Positions 45,959-54,670 of a DNA stretch of 64,000 nt are shown here, one piece after another. The notes below the pieces were generated by a model. That model ran no database searches. It saw only the letters and a list, made by a program, of their open reading frames with translations, and was not told the origin of the DNA. Positions within the stretch are counted from its first letter, which is position 1. Every line of letters begins with the position of its first letter. Made by a program: the position numbers and the translations under genes. Source of the DNA: Desulfobacter sp. (GTDB taxonomy: Bacteria; Desulfobacterota; Desulfobacteria; Desulfobacterales; Desulfobacteraceae); the NCBI GenBank assembly GCA_028768545.1, contig CP054838.1, positions 3,841,001 through 3,905,000 of the forward strand. Direction: 5' to 3'.

Positions 45959-46918
45959 ATGAAAAAAACAGCTGACCAGAACAACTCCAAGAAAAATAAG
46001 CGACTGACCAAAAAAGATTTCCTGGTGCCTGCCAAATCAAGGACAACCAATACAAAGGCCCTGGTGAAATCCGATCCCATTCAAAGCTACCTCAATGAGA
46101 TCAACCGGTACAAGCTTTTGACCCGGGATCAGGAAGTGGAACTGGGCAAACGGATCCAGGAAGAAGGGGACCAGGAAGCCGCCTATATCATGACCACCTC
46201 CAACCTGCGGCTGGTGGTGAAAATTGCCCTGGAATTTCAGCGGATCTGGATGCAGAACCTTCTGGACCTTATCCAGGAGGGCAATATCGGCCTTGTCCAG
46301 GCGGTTAAAAAATTCAACCCCTATAAGAATGTCAAATTTTCCTATTATGCCTCGTTCTGGATCAAGGCCTATATATTAAAGTTTATCATGGACAATTGGC
46401 GGATGGTGAAAATCGGCACCACCCAGGGCCAGAGAAAATTATTCTTCAGGCTGAAAAAAGAAAAGGCAAGGCTGATTGAACAGGGATTTGATCCCAAGCC
46501 AAAGCTTTTATCCGAGCGGCTGGGCGTCTCTGAAAAAGAGGTGGTGGAAATGGACCAGCGCCTGGCCAACTGGGATCTGTCTTTGGACGAACCTCTGAAA
46601 AATGATTCCAATACCGAGCGAATTGAATTTATCAATGTGGAAACCGACTCCTCCGAGGACCGGGTGGCCAAAAAAGAAATCGAAGATATTCTACATGCCA
46701 AGGTGGCTGAATTCAAAAAGACCCTGAATGAAAGGGAGTTGGATATTTTTGACAGGAGAATCTTTTCCGATTCACCCCAGACCCTTCAGGAAATCGGAGA
46801 AATTTACTCTATCTCCAGAGAGCGGGTCAGACAGATTGAAAATAATATTCTTAAAAAAATGAAGGCCTATTTTAAAAAAGACATGCCGGATTTTGACATG
46901 TACGATCATACCCAATAA
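45959..46918 (+). CDS. rpoH: RNA polymerase sigma-32 factor
   Basis: 319 residues. Region 1.2/2.1 (DPIQSYLNEINRYKLLTRDQE), region 2.2 (NLLDLIQEGNIGLVQAVKKF) and 2.4 (FSYYASFWIKAYILKFI) are followed by GQRKLFFRLKKEKA, the RpoH box that separates sigma-32 from other sigma-70 factors. Region 4.2 is TLQEIGEIYSISRERVRQIE. It would direct heat-shock transcription. The upstream gap holds AT-rich sequence but no promoter I can assign firmly. The next gene begins 35 bp downstream. Confidence 0.93.
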   Translation: MKKTADQNNSKKNKRLTKKDFLVPAKSRTTNTKALVKSDPIQSYLNEINRYKLLTRDQEVELGKRIQEEGDQEAAYIMTTSNLRLVVKIALEFQRIWMQNLLDLIQEGNIGLVQAVKKFNPYKNVKFSYYASFWIKAYILKFIMDNWRMVKIGTTQGQRKLFFRLKKEKARLIEQGFDPKPKLLSERLGVSEKEVVEMDQRLANWDLSLDEPLKNDSNTERIEFINVETDSSEDRVAKKEIEDILHAKVAEFKKTLNERELDIFDRRIFSDSPQTLQEIGEIYSISRERVRQIENNILKKMKAYFKKDMPDFDMYDHTQ

Positions 46919-46953
46919 CAGCGATACAATTGTGCACAAAAGGTGACGTGTTC

Positions 46954-48711
46954 ATGAAAAAAACCAGTCTCTGGATTTTGATATCAATCCTACCTCTTTT
47001 TTTGTCCAACGGGTGTGTCCAGGGCACGGCAACGACATCGCCCCAGGGCCAGGACAGCTTAAGTGCAGGCCCTGACGGATTTCAATCTGACCCGGATGAG
47101 AATCTGACAGCCCCGTATTTTTATCTGATTGCCAGAACCCATGTAAACAAGGGCAACCTGGATCTTGCAGAACGAGCCCTTGAGACTGCCATTAAAAAGG
47201 ACGAGGCATCTTCCTTTCTCAAACGCGAACTCATCCGCATCCTTCAGGCCCGTAAAAAAACAGACCAGGCCATGGCCTTGGCAGAAGCACTTGCCCAAGC
47301 AGCCCCGGATGATGTGGAAAATCTTTTACTTTTGGCCAGGCTGAAAAAGGGCAATGACCCGGAGTTGTCCACTATTCTCAAGCAGATCCTGAAAATAGAT
47401 CCTGAAAACAAAGAGACCTTTTTACGTCTTGGCAAAATTTACATGGATATGGAAAACGTGACCGAGGCCCTGTCTCTGTTCAAAAAGATGGTCAAGGTCT
47501 TTCCAGACTATTATGTGGCAAGATTTTATCTGGGAGAGGCCCTGCTCATGACCGGACAGCCGGCCAAGGCGGAACAGGCCTTTTTAGAAACCTTGGAATT
47601 GGAACCCGAACTTGTGGAGCCCAGGTTCAAACTCATTGACATCTACCAGACCACAGATCCCAAAAAATACCAGAAAAAAATCATAGACAATTTTCATATG
47701 GTTCTGGAAACAGAGCCGGGCAATGAACGTGCGGCCCTTGAGCTGGCCCTGTTCCACTATAAAGCCCAGAACATGAAAAAGGCAGATCCTTTGTTTACCC
47801 AGATGGGCCAGGAACTCAAGGAAAATCCAAGACTGGTCATGACTGCAGTGGATATCTTAATTACCCGGAAACGGTATGAAGATGCCGTGATCGTCTTTTC
47901 CCAGCTTCGCCAGGCAGACCCGGCAAATACCAACCTTAATTTTTTCCTGGGCATGGCCCATGAGGCTTTGGACCATAAGGATCAGGCCATTGAATACTAT
48001 CTCAAGGTGACCCCGGATCATCCCCAATATAAAAAAACCATTTTAAGCATTGCCTTTTTATACCGGGATAAGGGCAATATAGACGAGGCATTGCAGTTCC
48101 TCGAGCAGCACCACCAGCAGAGCCCTGCAGATATTGACATCCTTTCCTACCTGGCCTCTTTTTATGAAGATGCCGCCCGGTACAATACAGCCATGACCCT
48201 GCTTCAAAGGGGGTTAAAAACCAGTCCGGACAACACCACCCTGCTGTTCAAGCTCGGGGCGATCCAGGACAAGGCAGGGCTTCGCCAGGACTGCATCAAA
48301 ACCATGAAATCCCTGATCCGGCTGGACCCGGAACATGCCAGCGCCTTAAATTACCTGGGGTATACCTATGCGGAAATGGGCATCCTTTTGGATGAAGCCC
48401 TGGACCTTGTAAAGCGGGCCATGAAAATCAGGCCGGATGACGGATATATCACCGACAGCTTAGGCTGGGTCTATTACCAGAAAAAAGAGTATGAACAGGC
48501 CGTTGTCTACCTTGAAAAAGCGGCACGGATTTCAAATTTTGAAACCATTATTGCAGCGCATCTAGGCGATGCCTATGAAAAAACAGGCAAATTAAAAAAA
48601 GCCATGACCGCCTATCAACAGGCCCTGGCAAATGCAAAAAAAGATCAGCAAGAACAGGTTAAAGCCATCAAGGAAAAGATCAAACGCCTTGAAAAACGGG
48701 CAGATGAATAA
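46954..48711 (+). CDS. TPR-repeat lipoprotein
   Basis: From ATG 46954 (AAGGTGA about nine bases upstream) 585 residues. The lipobox LFLSNGC follows a short hydrophobic signal, so it is probably an outer- or inner-membrane lipoprotein. The remainder is tetratricopeptide repeats (for example KETFLRLGKIYMDMENVTEA and DGYITDSLGWVYYQKKEYEQA). It overlaps the next lipoprotein gene by eight bases, pointing to a shared envelope role. The exact partner is unknown. Confidence 0.8.
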   Translation: MKKTSLWILISILPLFLSNGCVQGTATTSPQGQDSLSAGPDGFQSDPDENLTAPYFYLIARTHVNKGNLDLAERALETAIKKDEASSFLKRELIRILQARKKTDQAMALAEALAQAAPDDVENLLLLARLKKGNDPELSTILKQILKIDPENKETFLRLGKIYMDMENVTEALSLFKKMVKVFPDYYVARFYLGEALLMTGQPAKAEQAFLETLELEPELVEPRFKLIDIYQTTDPKKYQKKIIDNFHMVLETEPGNERAALELALFHYKAQNMKKADPLFTQMGQELKENPRLVMTAVDILITRKRYEDAVIVFSQLRQADPANTNLNFFLGMAHEALDHKDQAIEYYLKVTPDHPQYKKTILSIAFLYRDKGNIDEALQFLEQHHQQSPADIDILSYLASFYEDAARYNTAMTLLQRGLKTSPDNTTLLFKLGAIQDKAGLRQDCIKTMKSLIRLDPEHASALNYLGYTYAEMGILLDEALDLVKRAMKIRPDDGYITDSLGWVYYQKKEYEQAVVYLEKAARISNFETIIAAHLGDAYEKTGKLKKAMTAYQQALANAKKDQQEQVKAIKEKIKRLEKRADE

Positions 48712-49489
48712 GCCGAGGATTAAGGGATCTTCCCGGTTTATACTACTGGAACTCTTATGCCTGGCACTCCTTGGGGCAGGTCTTTCAGGATGCGCTTCAA
48801 TCTCATCTTCTCCCCGGCCTGCCCCGGACCAGCACGCCATGAACCAGGTTTTAAAGGCCAGGTCCCAAAACGCCCAGGTCACCACGTCCAAAGGCATTGG
48901 CCGGCTGACCCTGAACAACGGCACCCAAAAAGAACAATTTAAAATGGCCTGGGCAGCCCAGGCTCCGAACCGCCTTCGCCTGACCCTGCTGTTGTCGGGC
49001 CATCTCTTTGAAACCATTGCCGCCTCAGGCAACTGGGTCAGCTTTGTTTCCCATACCGGAAGGCACAAACGCCACTCTGCCGTGTCCACGGACCCGGATT
49101 TGGCCCCCTATATCCAAATCCCCATGCGGCTTTCCCAGATGATTGCCCTACTTTTGGGCCGGGTTCCGGTCCGGGAGGCTGACAGGGCCTGGATATCGGA
49201 AAAGAATCCAGACCTCATTCTTGCCGGTAAATCATTTTTCTCAACCCTCCAGAGCATTGAGTTCAACCGTCAAGGACAGGTATCAGAATACAGGCTGATG
49301 GACAAGGAGAAACACCTGATTTTCGGCATCCGTTACAAAGACTACACCCCGCAAAAAGGCGTGCTTATGCCAAGTGCGATCCTGATCTATGACCCCTCGG
49401 GCAGAACCATTGAGATCGCCCTGCCCCGGATAATTCCCAATGCACCGGTAAAAGAATCCATGTTCAGGTTGACTATTCCCGGATCATGA
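48704..49489 (+). CDS. LolB/DUF4292-like lipoprotein
   Basis: From ATG 48704, 261 residues. The lipobox LGAGLSGC follows the signal helix. The body (GIGRLTLNNGTQKEQFKMAWA, LRLTLLLSGHLFETIAASGN, SIEFNRQGQVSEYRLMD, IYDPSGRTIEIAL) has the beta-sheet pattern of LolB-like or DUF4292 proteins that bind lipoprotein or lipid. The role in lipoprotein sorting is a suggestion only. It overlaps the TPR lipoprotein gene, so the two are likely co-expressed. Confidence 0.65.
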   Translation: MNKPRIKGSSRFILLELLCLALLGAGLSGCASISSSPRPAPDQHAMNQVLKARSQNAQVTTSKGIGRLTLNNGTQKEQFKMAWAAQAPNRLRLTLLLSGHLFETIAASGNWVSFVSHTGRHKRHSAVSTDPDLAPYIQIPMRLSQMIALLLGRVPVREADRAWISEKNPDLILAGKSFFSTLQSIEFNRQGQVSEYRLMDKEKHLIFGIRYKDYTPQKGVLMPSAILIYDPSGRTIEIALPRIIPNAPVKESMFRLTIPGS

Positions 49490-49545
49490 TCATTATGTAA
49501 GAGGATTTTTATTAATACCATATCTCATAAGGAGAAACATATATC

Positions 49546-50421
49546 ATGATTCACGACAATCCAGAACAGGCAAAACAAAGTAAGGGCTGCCCCTCCCAGG
49601 GCGGTGGAAACGACCGGGCCCAAAAACAGCAGGAACAAGAGGCCATGATCAAATCCAACCTGGCCAAAATCAAACACAAGGTCTTTGTCCTTTCCGGCAA
49701 AGGCGGGGTGGGCAAAAGCTCTGTTTCTGCCAATCTGGCCGCAAGCCTCTCCCAAAAAGGGTATAAAACAGGACTGATGGATGTGGATGTTCACGGTCCT
49801 TCCATTGCCGGAATGTTCGGCATGACCGAGCTTCTGGACATCAGCCCGGACCAGCATCTGCTCATGCCCAAACAGATCAATGAAAACCTGAAAGTGGTAT
49901 CGGTCCAGGCCCTGATGCAGGACAAGGACCAGGCCATTATCTGGCGGGGCCCTGCCAAAACCGGCATGATCCAGCAGTTTGTGGGATCTGTGGAATGGGG
50001 AGAACTTGATTTTCTGGTCATTGACGCCCCTCCGGGAACCGGTGACGAGCCTCTGACCGTTGTACAGACCATCCCCGAAGCCCAGGGCGTGATTGTGACC
50101 ACCCCCCAGGAAGTGGCCCTGGCAGACATTAGAAAATCCATCTCCTTTTGCAAAACCGTTAAAATGAAAACCCTGGGCATTGTTGAAAATATGTCAGGGT
50201 TTACCTGCCCCCACTGCAACGAGCACATTGACCTGTTCAAAAACGGTGGCGGAGAAAGAACGGCCAAGGCCCAGGGCTTAAATTTTCTGGGATCGATCCC
50301 CTTTGACACCCGGGTGGTGGACTCGGGTGACAATGGTGTGCCCCTGATGATGGAAAAGGCTGAAACCGATTTTACCAAAGCCTTTGCAAAAATCGTGGAC
50401 AATATCCTTGAACAATTATAG
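49546..50421 (+). CDS. mrp: Mrp/NBP35-family Fe-S carrier ATPase
   Basis: 291 residues. Deviant Walker A FVLSGKGGVGKSSVSANLA, LMDVDVHGPSIAGMFG, FLVIDAPPGTGDEPLTV (Walker B) and the CPHC cluster-binding pair in GFTCPHCNEHIDLF. This family (Mrp/ApbC) scaffolds and delivers Fe-S clusters in the cytoplasm. The N-terminal 30 residues are polar and contain one extra Cys. AAGGAG precedes the ATG. In an anaerobe with many Fe-S enzymes the role is expected. Confidence 0.92.
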   Translation: MIHDNPEQAKQSKGCPSQGGGNDRAQKQQEQEAMIKSNLAKIKHKVFVLSGKGGVGKSSVSANLAASLSQKGYKTGLMDVDVHGPSIAGMFGMTELLDISPDQHLLMPKQINENLKVVSVQALMQDKDQAIIWRGPAKTGMIQQFVGSVEWGELDFLVIDAPPGTGDEPLTVVQTIPEAQGVIVTTPQEVALADIRKSISFCKTVKMKTLGIVENMSGFTCPHCNEHIDLFKNGGGERTAKAQGLNFLGSIPFDTRVVDSGDNGVPLMMEKAETDFTKAFAKIVDNILEQL

Positions 50422-50430
50422 CATTTTGGG

Positions 50431-51597
50431 ATGATCCCGGACACTTCAGCCAGGGCACTCAAGGCCCGCCTCGACCAGAGGGAAGAAATCTCCTTTGGTG
50501 CCCTGGCCTGTTTTTCCCATGCCGCTGTCCGGCGGCACCCGGAACCTCGTTCCAAGACCGAGTACCGCCTGGCGTTTTCCGCAGACGCAGACCGAATTCT
50601 TAACTCCATGGCCTATACAAGGTACTCGGATAAAACCCAAGTTTTTTCCCTGATCAACAATGACCACCTCACCCACAGGGTCCTCCATGTCCAGATGGTG
50701 GCAAGGGTGGCCAGGACCATTGGCCGATATCTGGGCCTGAACACCGATTTAATCGAAGCCTCAAGCCTGGGGCATGATATCGGTCACCCCCCCTTCGGCC
50801 ATGACGGGGAACGGTTTTTATCCAGGCTGACCTTGGCCTGCGGGGCTGGAAAATTTTTCCACAACCTCCAGTCCATCCAGTTTCTGGACCGGATTGAACG
50901 AAGGGGAAACGGATGGAACCTGAGCCTCCAGACCATGGATGCCATTCTCTGCCACAACGGGGAAACCCACACGGCCAGGCTCACCCCCGAACCCAGAACC
51001 CGGTTTCATGATTTTGACGCCCTTGTCAGGGATCTCAAAAACGGGAACCGAACAGACCCGATTCCCATGACCATGGAAGGATGCGTGGTCCGCATGGCAG
51101 ACACCATCTCCTATATCGGCCGTGACCTGGAAGATGCCATCCGTCTCAAGCTCATCACCCGGGACCAATTGCCCGGGGAATGCAAATCCCTTTTAGGCCA
51201 GACCCAGGGCAGCATTGTATTCAACCTGGTCACCGACTTGATCCAGACCAGCCTTGACCAGGACTTTATCGGTTTTTCCCCCAAAGTCTCCAATACCTTA
51301 AAAATTCTGAAAACCTTCAACTACCGCCATATATACAAAAACCCGGCCATTAAAAAGCACCTGACCAGTATTGAAGATATTTTCAAGCATCTCTTTGAGA
51401 GCTACCTTGAGGATATTGACAAAGAAAACCGTGAATCCGTGATCTTTACCGAATTTCTCCAGGGCATGGATGAACAGTATAAAACAAGTCATAAACCCGG
51501 GGAAATTGTCAGGGACTTTATCTCGGGCATGACAGATTCCTATTTTATCCGCCAGGCCCCGGCGCATCTCAGGCCGGATACCATTGACCATGTGTGA
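50431..51597 (+). CDS. dGTPase-like HD-domain phosphohydrolase
   Basis: 388 residues. HD motif in ASSLGHDIGHPPFGHDGERFL (about 110-128), preceded by NDHLTHRVLHVQMVARVARTI and a start resembling dGTPases (RSKTEYRLAFSADADRIL). It probably hydrolyses dNTPs to nucleosides and triphosphate, as in the deoxyguanosinetriphosphate triphosphohydrolase-like family. The ribosome site is weak. It ends nine bp before the UPF0280 start, probably one transcript with mrp. Confidence 0.88.
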   Translation: MIPDTSARALKARLDQREEISFGALACFSHAAVRRHPEPRSKTEYRLAFSADADRILNSMAYTRYSDKTQVFSLINNDHLTHRVLHVQMVARVARTIGRYLGLNTDLIEASSLGHDIGHPPFGHDGERFLSRLTLACGAGKFFHNLQSIQFLDRIERRGNGWNLSLQTMDAILCHNGETHTARLTPEPRTRFHDFDALVRDLKNGNRTDPIPMTMEGCVVRMADTISYIGRDLEDAIRLKLITRDQLPGECKSLLGQTQGSIVFNLVTDLIQTSLDQDFIGFSPKVSNTLKILKTFNYRHIYKNPAIKKHLTSIEDIFKHLFESYLEDIDKENRESVIFTEFLQGMDEQYKTSHKPGEIVRDFISGMTDSYFIRQAPAHLRPDTIDHV

Positions 51598-51605
51598 GGC
51601 AGATC

Positions 51606-52334
51606 ATGTTTGACAATAGAAAAACATACCGCCGATGCCACGGGAAAAAAGGGCTGACCGCCTTTACAATCACGGTCAAAGAGACCAACCTTAATATCCA
51701 GGCCCAAACAAATCTGACAGATACTGCCCTGAGGTCAATTTTAAAGTACAGGCAGCATATTGAAGCCCATATTGCCCAATATCCCGAGTTTGCCCAAAGC
51801 CTTGCCCCTTTAAAGGATCCCGGGCCTGCACCGGCCATCGTCAATGAAATGATTCACGCCGGTAACATTGCCGGTGTCGGCCCCATGGCTGGTGTGGCAG
51901 GGGCAGTGGCTGAATTTACAGGCAAAGATCTTCTGGAATTTTCGCCTGAGGTGGTGGTGGAAAACGGAGGGGATATCTTTGTAAAATCCGACTCTGAAAT
52001 GGTGTTTACCATCTACGCAGGCCAAAGTCCTTTGAGCATGAAAACAGGGATCCTTGTGGCCCAGCGACACACCCCCTTTGCCATGTGCACCTCGTCGGGC
52101 ACCATCGGCCATTCCAAAAGCTTTGGCCGGGCAGATGCTGCCTGTGTGCTGGCAGACTCCTGCGCCCTGGCCGATGCCGCAGCCACGGCCATAGGCAACC
52201 AGGTCAGCAGCCCCAAAAAAATCGAAGCTGCCATCGCAACCGGCCGTACCATGGAAGGGGTCCAGGGCATCGCTATCATTGCAGGCAAGCAGATCGGACT
52301 CTGGGGGGACTTAAAACTGGTCCGGATCCCGTGA
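51606..52334 (+). CDS. UPF0280 family protein (ApbE-like fold)
   Basis: From ATG 51606, 242 residues. AAIVNEMIHAGNIAGVGPMAGV-type sequence (here APAIVNEMIHAGNIAGVGPM), VVVENGGDIFVKS, GTIGHSKSFGRADAACVLAD and ADAAATAIGNQV are the signature of UPF0280, a relative of ApbE flavin transferases. The biochemical role is not established. GAGG lies seven bases before the ATG; a GTG at 51594 is possible but less well supported. It is convergent with hutH. Confidence 0.85.
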   Translation: MFDNRKTYRRCHGKKGLTAFTITVKETNLNIQAQTNLTDTALRSILKYRQHIEAHIAQYPEFAQSLAPLKDPGPAPAIVNEMIHAGNIAGVGPMAGVAGAVAEFTGKDLLEFSPEVVVENGGDIFVKSDSEMVFTIYAGQSPLSMKTGILVAQRHTPFAMCTSSGTIGHSKSFGRADAACVLADSCALADAAATAIGNQVSSPKKIEAAIATGRTMEGVQGIAIIAGKQIGLWGDLKLVRIP

Positions 52335-52372
52335 CTTTCGCCCAAACAAGAACATAAACACAGGGCTAAACC

Positions 52373-53753
52373 CTAGTAAAGCCCCCCCACCTTTTCTTCC
52401 ACTGCCCTGACAATTTGTCCAGAGCAAAGCAAGGCCTTGACCTTGGCAATATCCCGGGACAATTGGCGGTCTTCTTTCATATAATCCACCTGGGTGCGGA
52501 TGGCCTCATAGGCGGCCATGGTGCCTTTGCCGGCCTTGAGGTTGGTAAAAAGGTCAATGGCCTGGGCCCCGCAGAGCAGTTCAATGGCAATGACCTGTTC
52601 GACATTTTCAACAATATCCCGGCATTTTCTTGCGGCCACCGCCCCCATGGAGACATCGTCTTCCTTGTTGGCCGAGGTGGGGATGGAATCCACAGAGGCT
52701 GGATGGGCAATCACCTTATTTTCAGAGACCAGGGAGGCGGCCGCATACTGGGCAATCATGAATCCTGAGTTCAACCCCCCGTCTTCCACGAGAAAGGCGG
52801 GCAGGCCGGAGAGCTGGGGATTGACCAGGCGCTCGATCCTCCGCTCTGAAATATTGGCCAGTTCGGCGATGGCAATCCCGAGAAAATCGCAAGCCAGGGC
52901 CAAAGGCTGACCATGGAAGTTCCCCCCGGACAAAAACTCCCCGGATTCAGGGAAAATCAAAGGATTTTCAGTCGAAGAATTCATTTCCACCCGTATGACC
53001 CGGTCCACATAGGCAAAGGCATCCCAGGATGCCCCGTGGACCTGGGGAGAACACCTCAGGGTATAGGCATCCTGAACCCTGGAGCAATCATGGTGTGAAG
53101 AGATGATCTCGGAATTTTCAGTGACCTTGAGCATGTTCTGGGCCGCCTTGATCTGGCCTGAATGGGGTCTTGCCTGGTGAATCCTGGGATCAAAGGCGCT
53201 CCTTGTGCCCATGAGGGTTCAAGGGTCATGGAGGCGGCAATGTCCGCATGTTTGCAGACATTCAAGGCATCCTAGGGCAATCATGAACTGGGTGCCGTTG
53301 ATCAGGGCCAGGGCCAGGTGGGCCATGGGCACAAGATCTCCCGAAGCCCCCACAGAGCCTTTTTCGGGCACCAGGGGGATGATGCCCGAATTGAGCACCT
53401 GGGCCAGGGTTTCAATGGTTTCAAGGCGCAGGCCTGAATTTCCCCGGCAAAAATCATTGATCCGCAGGGCCATCATGGCCCTGACCACATCATCATCCAT
53501 GGGAGCGCCCATGCCGGCAGCATGGGACAGCAAAATTTTTTTCTGCAGCTTTTGGGTATCTTCATAGGAGATGGTTACATCGGAAAGCGCACCAAATCCC
53601 GTGGTCACCCCGTAAATTCGTTCTCCTTTTTTCACCCAGTTGTCCACCAGGTCCCTGGCCTTTTGAGGACGAAGAAACCGCAACCGTTTCCCCTTTTCTG
53701 GCAATGGTCACCAATTGTTCAAGCTGAAAACTTTTTCCGTCTAATTGAATCAT
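52373..53753 (-). pseudogene. hutH: Histidine ammonia-lyase, broken by three frameshifts and an internal deletion
   Basis: The natural start is ATG 53753 (MIQLDGKSFQLEQLVTIARK). The MIO-forming Ala-Ser-Gly is present in GSVGASGDLVPMAHL. The product would convert histidine to urocanate. Frame changes are needed near 53661-53664 (a T run before KARDLVDNW), near 53266-53272 (extra base before ALNVCKHADIAAS) and near 53214-53216 (missing base before LMGTRSAFDPRIHQARPHSG). PMAHLALA joins LINGTQ directly; relatives have about 40 residues there, so a deletion is likely, perhaps between the short repeats GGCCCTG. Total length is about 460 codons against about 510 in the family. Either the gene has decayed or this stretch has several sequence errors; hutC and hutI nearby look intact. 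Confidence 0.85.
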
Positions 53754-53799
53754 GCGCCCCACCTTCCCTCGCTTAATGTATCAGGCTTATCTTCATTTA

Positions 53800-54516
53800 T
53801 CATCGTTTGAACCGGCCCTTGAGTGTAAACCGGCTGCCCGGAGACACCAGGCGTGAATAGGTGGCAACCCTGTCAAAGGACCAGGTCCTCCGGGTCAGAC
53901 AAAGACAGGGCTCTTGTGGCCCGATCTCCAGGGTCTGCCTGAGATCCGGATCCGGCTGAACCGCTTCAATCACATGTTCAGCTTCCTGGAGCGGGGCGAT
54001 TTCCAGCAGATAATCACTGGGGGTAATCTGGGTAAAGTCCTGTTCCAGATAAAGGGGGGCCACCTTTGGATTGACATACCGCTCTGAATACTGAACAGGT
54101 ACGCCTCTGTCCAGGTGCAGAAGAATTGAATGAAACACCTTGTCCCCGGATTCAAGCTTCATCTTACCGGCAATCTCAGGCCCCAAAGATTTTGATTCCA
54201 AAGCCAGAATCCGGGCGCAGTGCTCCCCGCCCCATTCTTTGATCTCTCGTGCAATACTCTTGATTTCAAAAAGAGAGGCTTCGGGCTTGGGCCTTGCCAC
54301 AAAGGTGCCCACCCCCTGAACCCTTAAAATCCGGTTCTCTTCGGTCAATTCCTTCAACGCCCGGTTCGCCGTCATTCTTGATGCATTAAAGGTCTTTGCC
54401 AGTTGAGTCTCAGAAGGGATTCGATCATCTGGTTTTAATTTTCCGGATTCAATATCCTTGATCACGCTTTGTTTGATTCTTTCATACAGGGCAAAACTTC
54501 GTTCAGGTTTTATCAT
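53800..54516 (-). CDS. hutC: GntR-family histidine-utilisation repressor
   Basis: 238 residues. N-terminal wHTH (YERIKQSVIKDIESGKLKPD, LAKTFNASRMTANRALKEL) and C-terminal UTRA domain (GDKVFHSILLHLDRGVPVQY, PCLCLTRRTWSF). HutC repressors bind urocanate and release hut operators. It lies between hutH and hutI, and a palindromic operator of the expected form lies at 54585-54600 in the divergent gap. The position makes the hutC assignment firm. Confidence 0.9.
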   Translation of the reverse strand: MIKPERSFALYERIKQSVIKDIESGKLKPDDRIPSETQLAKTFNASRMTANRALKELTEENRILRVQGVGTFVARPKPEASLFEIKSIAREIKEWGGEHCARILALESKSLGPEIAGKMKLESGDKVFHSILLHLDRGVPVQYSERYVNPKVAPLYLEQDFTQITPSDYLLEIAPLQEAEHVIEAVQPDPDLRQTLEIGPQEPCLCLTRRTWSFDRVATYSRLVSPGSRFTLKGRFKR

Positions 54517-54584
54517 TTAATTTGCAATCTCCGGGGTTTTTGGCCAGCCCCTGGTTTATTTTATCTGCTTGACTTCACTTCTAT

Positions 54585-54600
54585 ACTTGTATAGACAAGT
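54585..54600. promoter_or_regulatory. HutC-type operator
   Basis: ACTTGTATAGACAAGT is a near-perfect palindrome (ACTTGT-4-ACAAGT) between the divergent hutC and hutI genes. It resembles the TTGTATnnACAA-type hut operators known from pseudomonads. It overlaps the likely start region of the minus-strand promoter. Confidence 0.75.
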
Positions 54601-54627
54601 ACTATAAAATCAATGGATAAATGTCAA
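54599..54627 (-). promoter_or_regulatory. Promoter candidate for hutC-hutH
   Basis: On the minus strand TTGACA (54622-54627, perfect -35) and TAGTAC (54599-54604) are separated by 17 bp. The operator overlaps the -10 element, so HutC binding would block it. Confidence 0.45.
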
Positions 54628-54670
54628 CACTATATAATAAAGGTGTCAAGCACCATGAAGGAGAAAAAAA

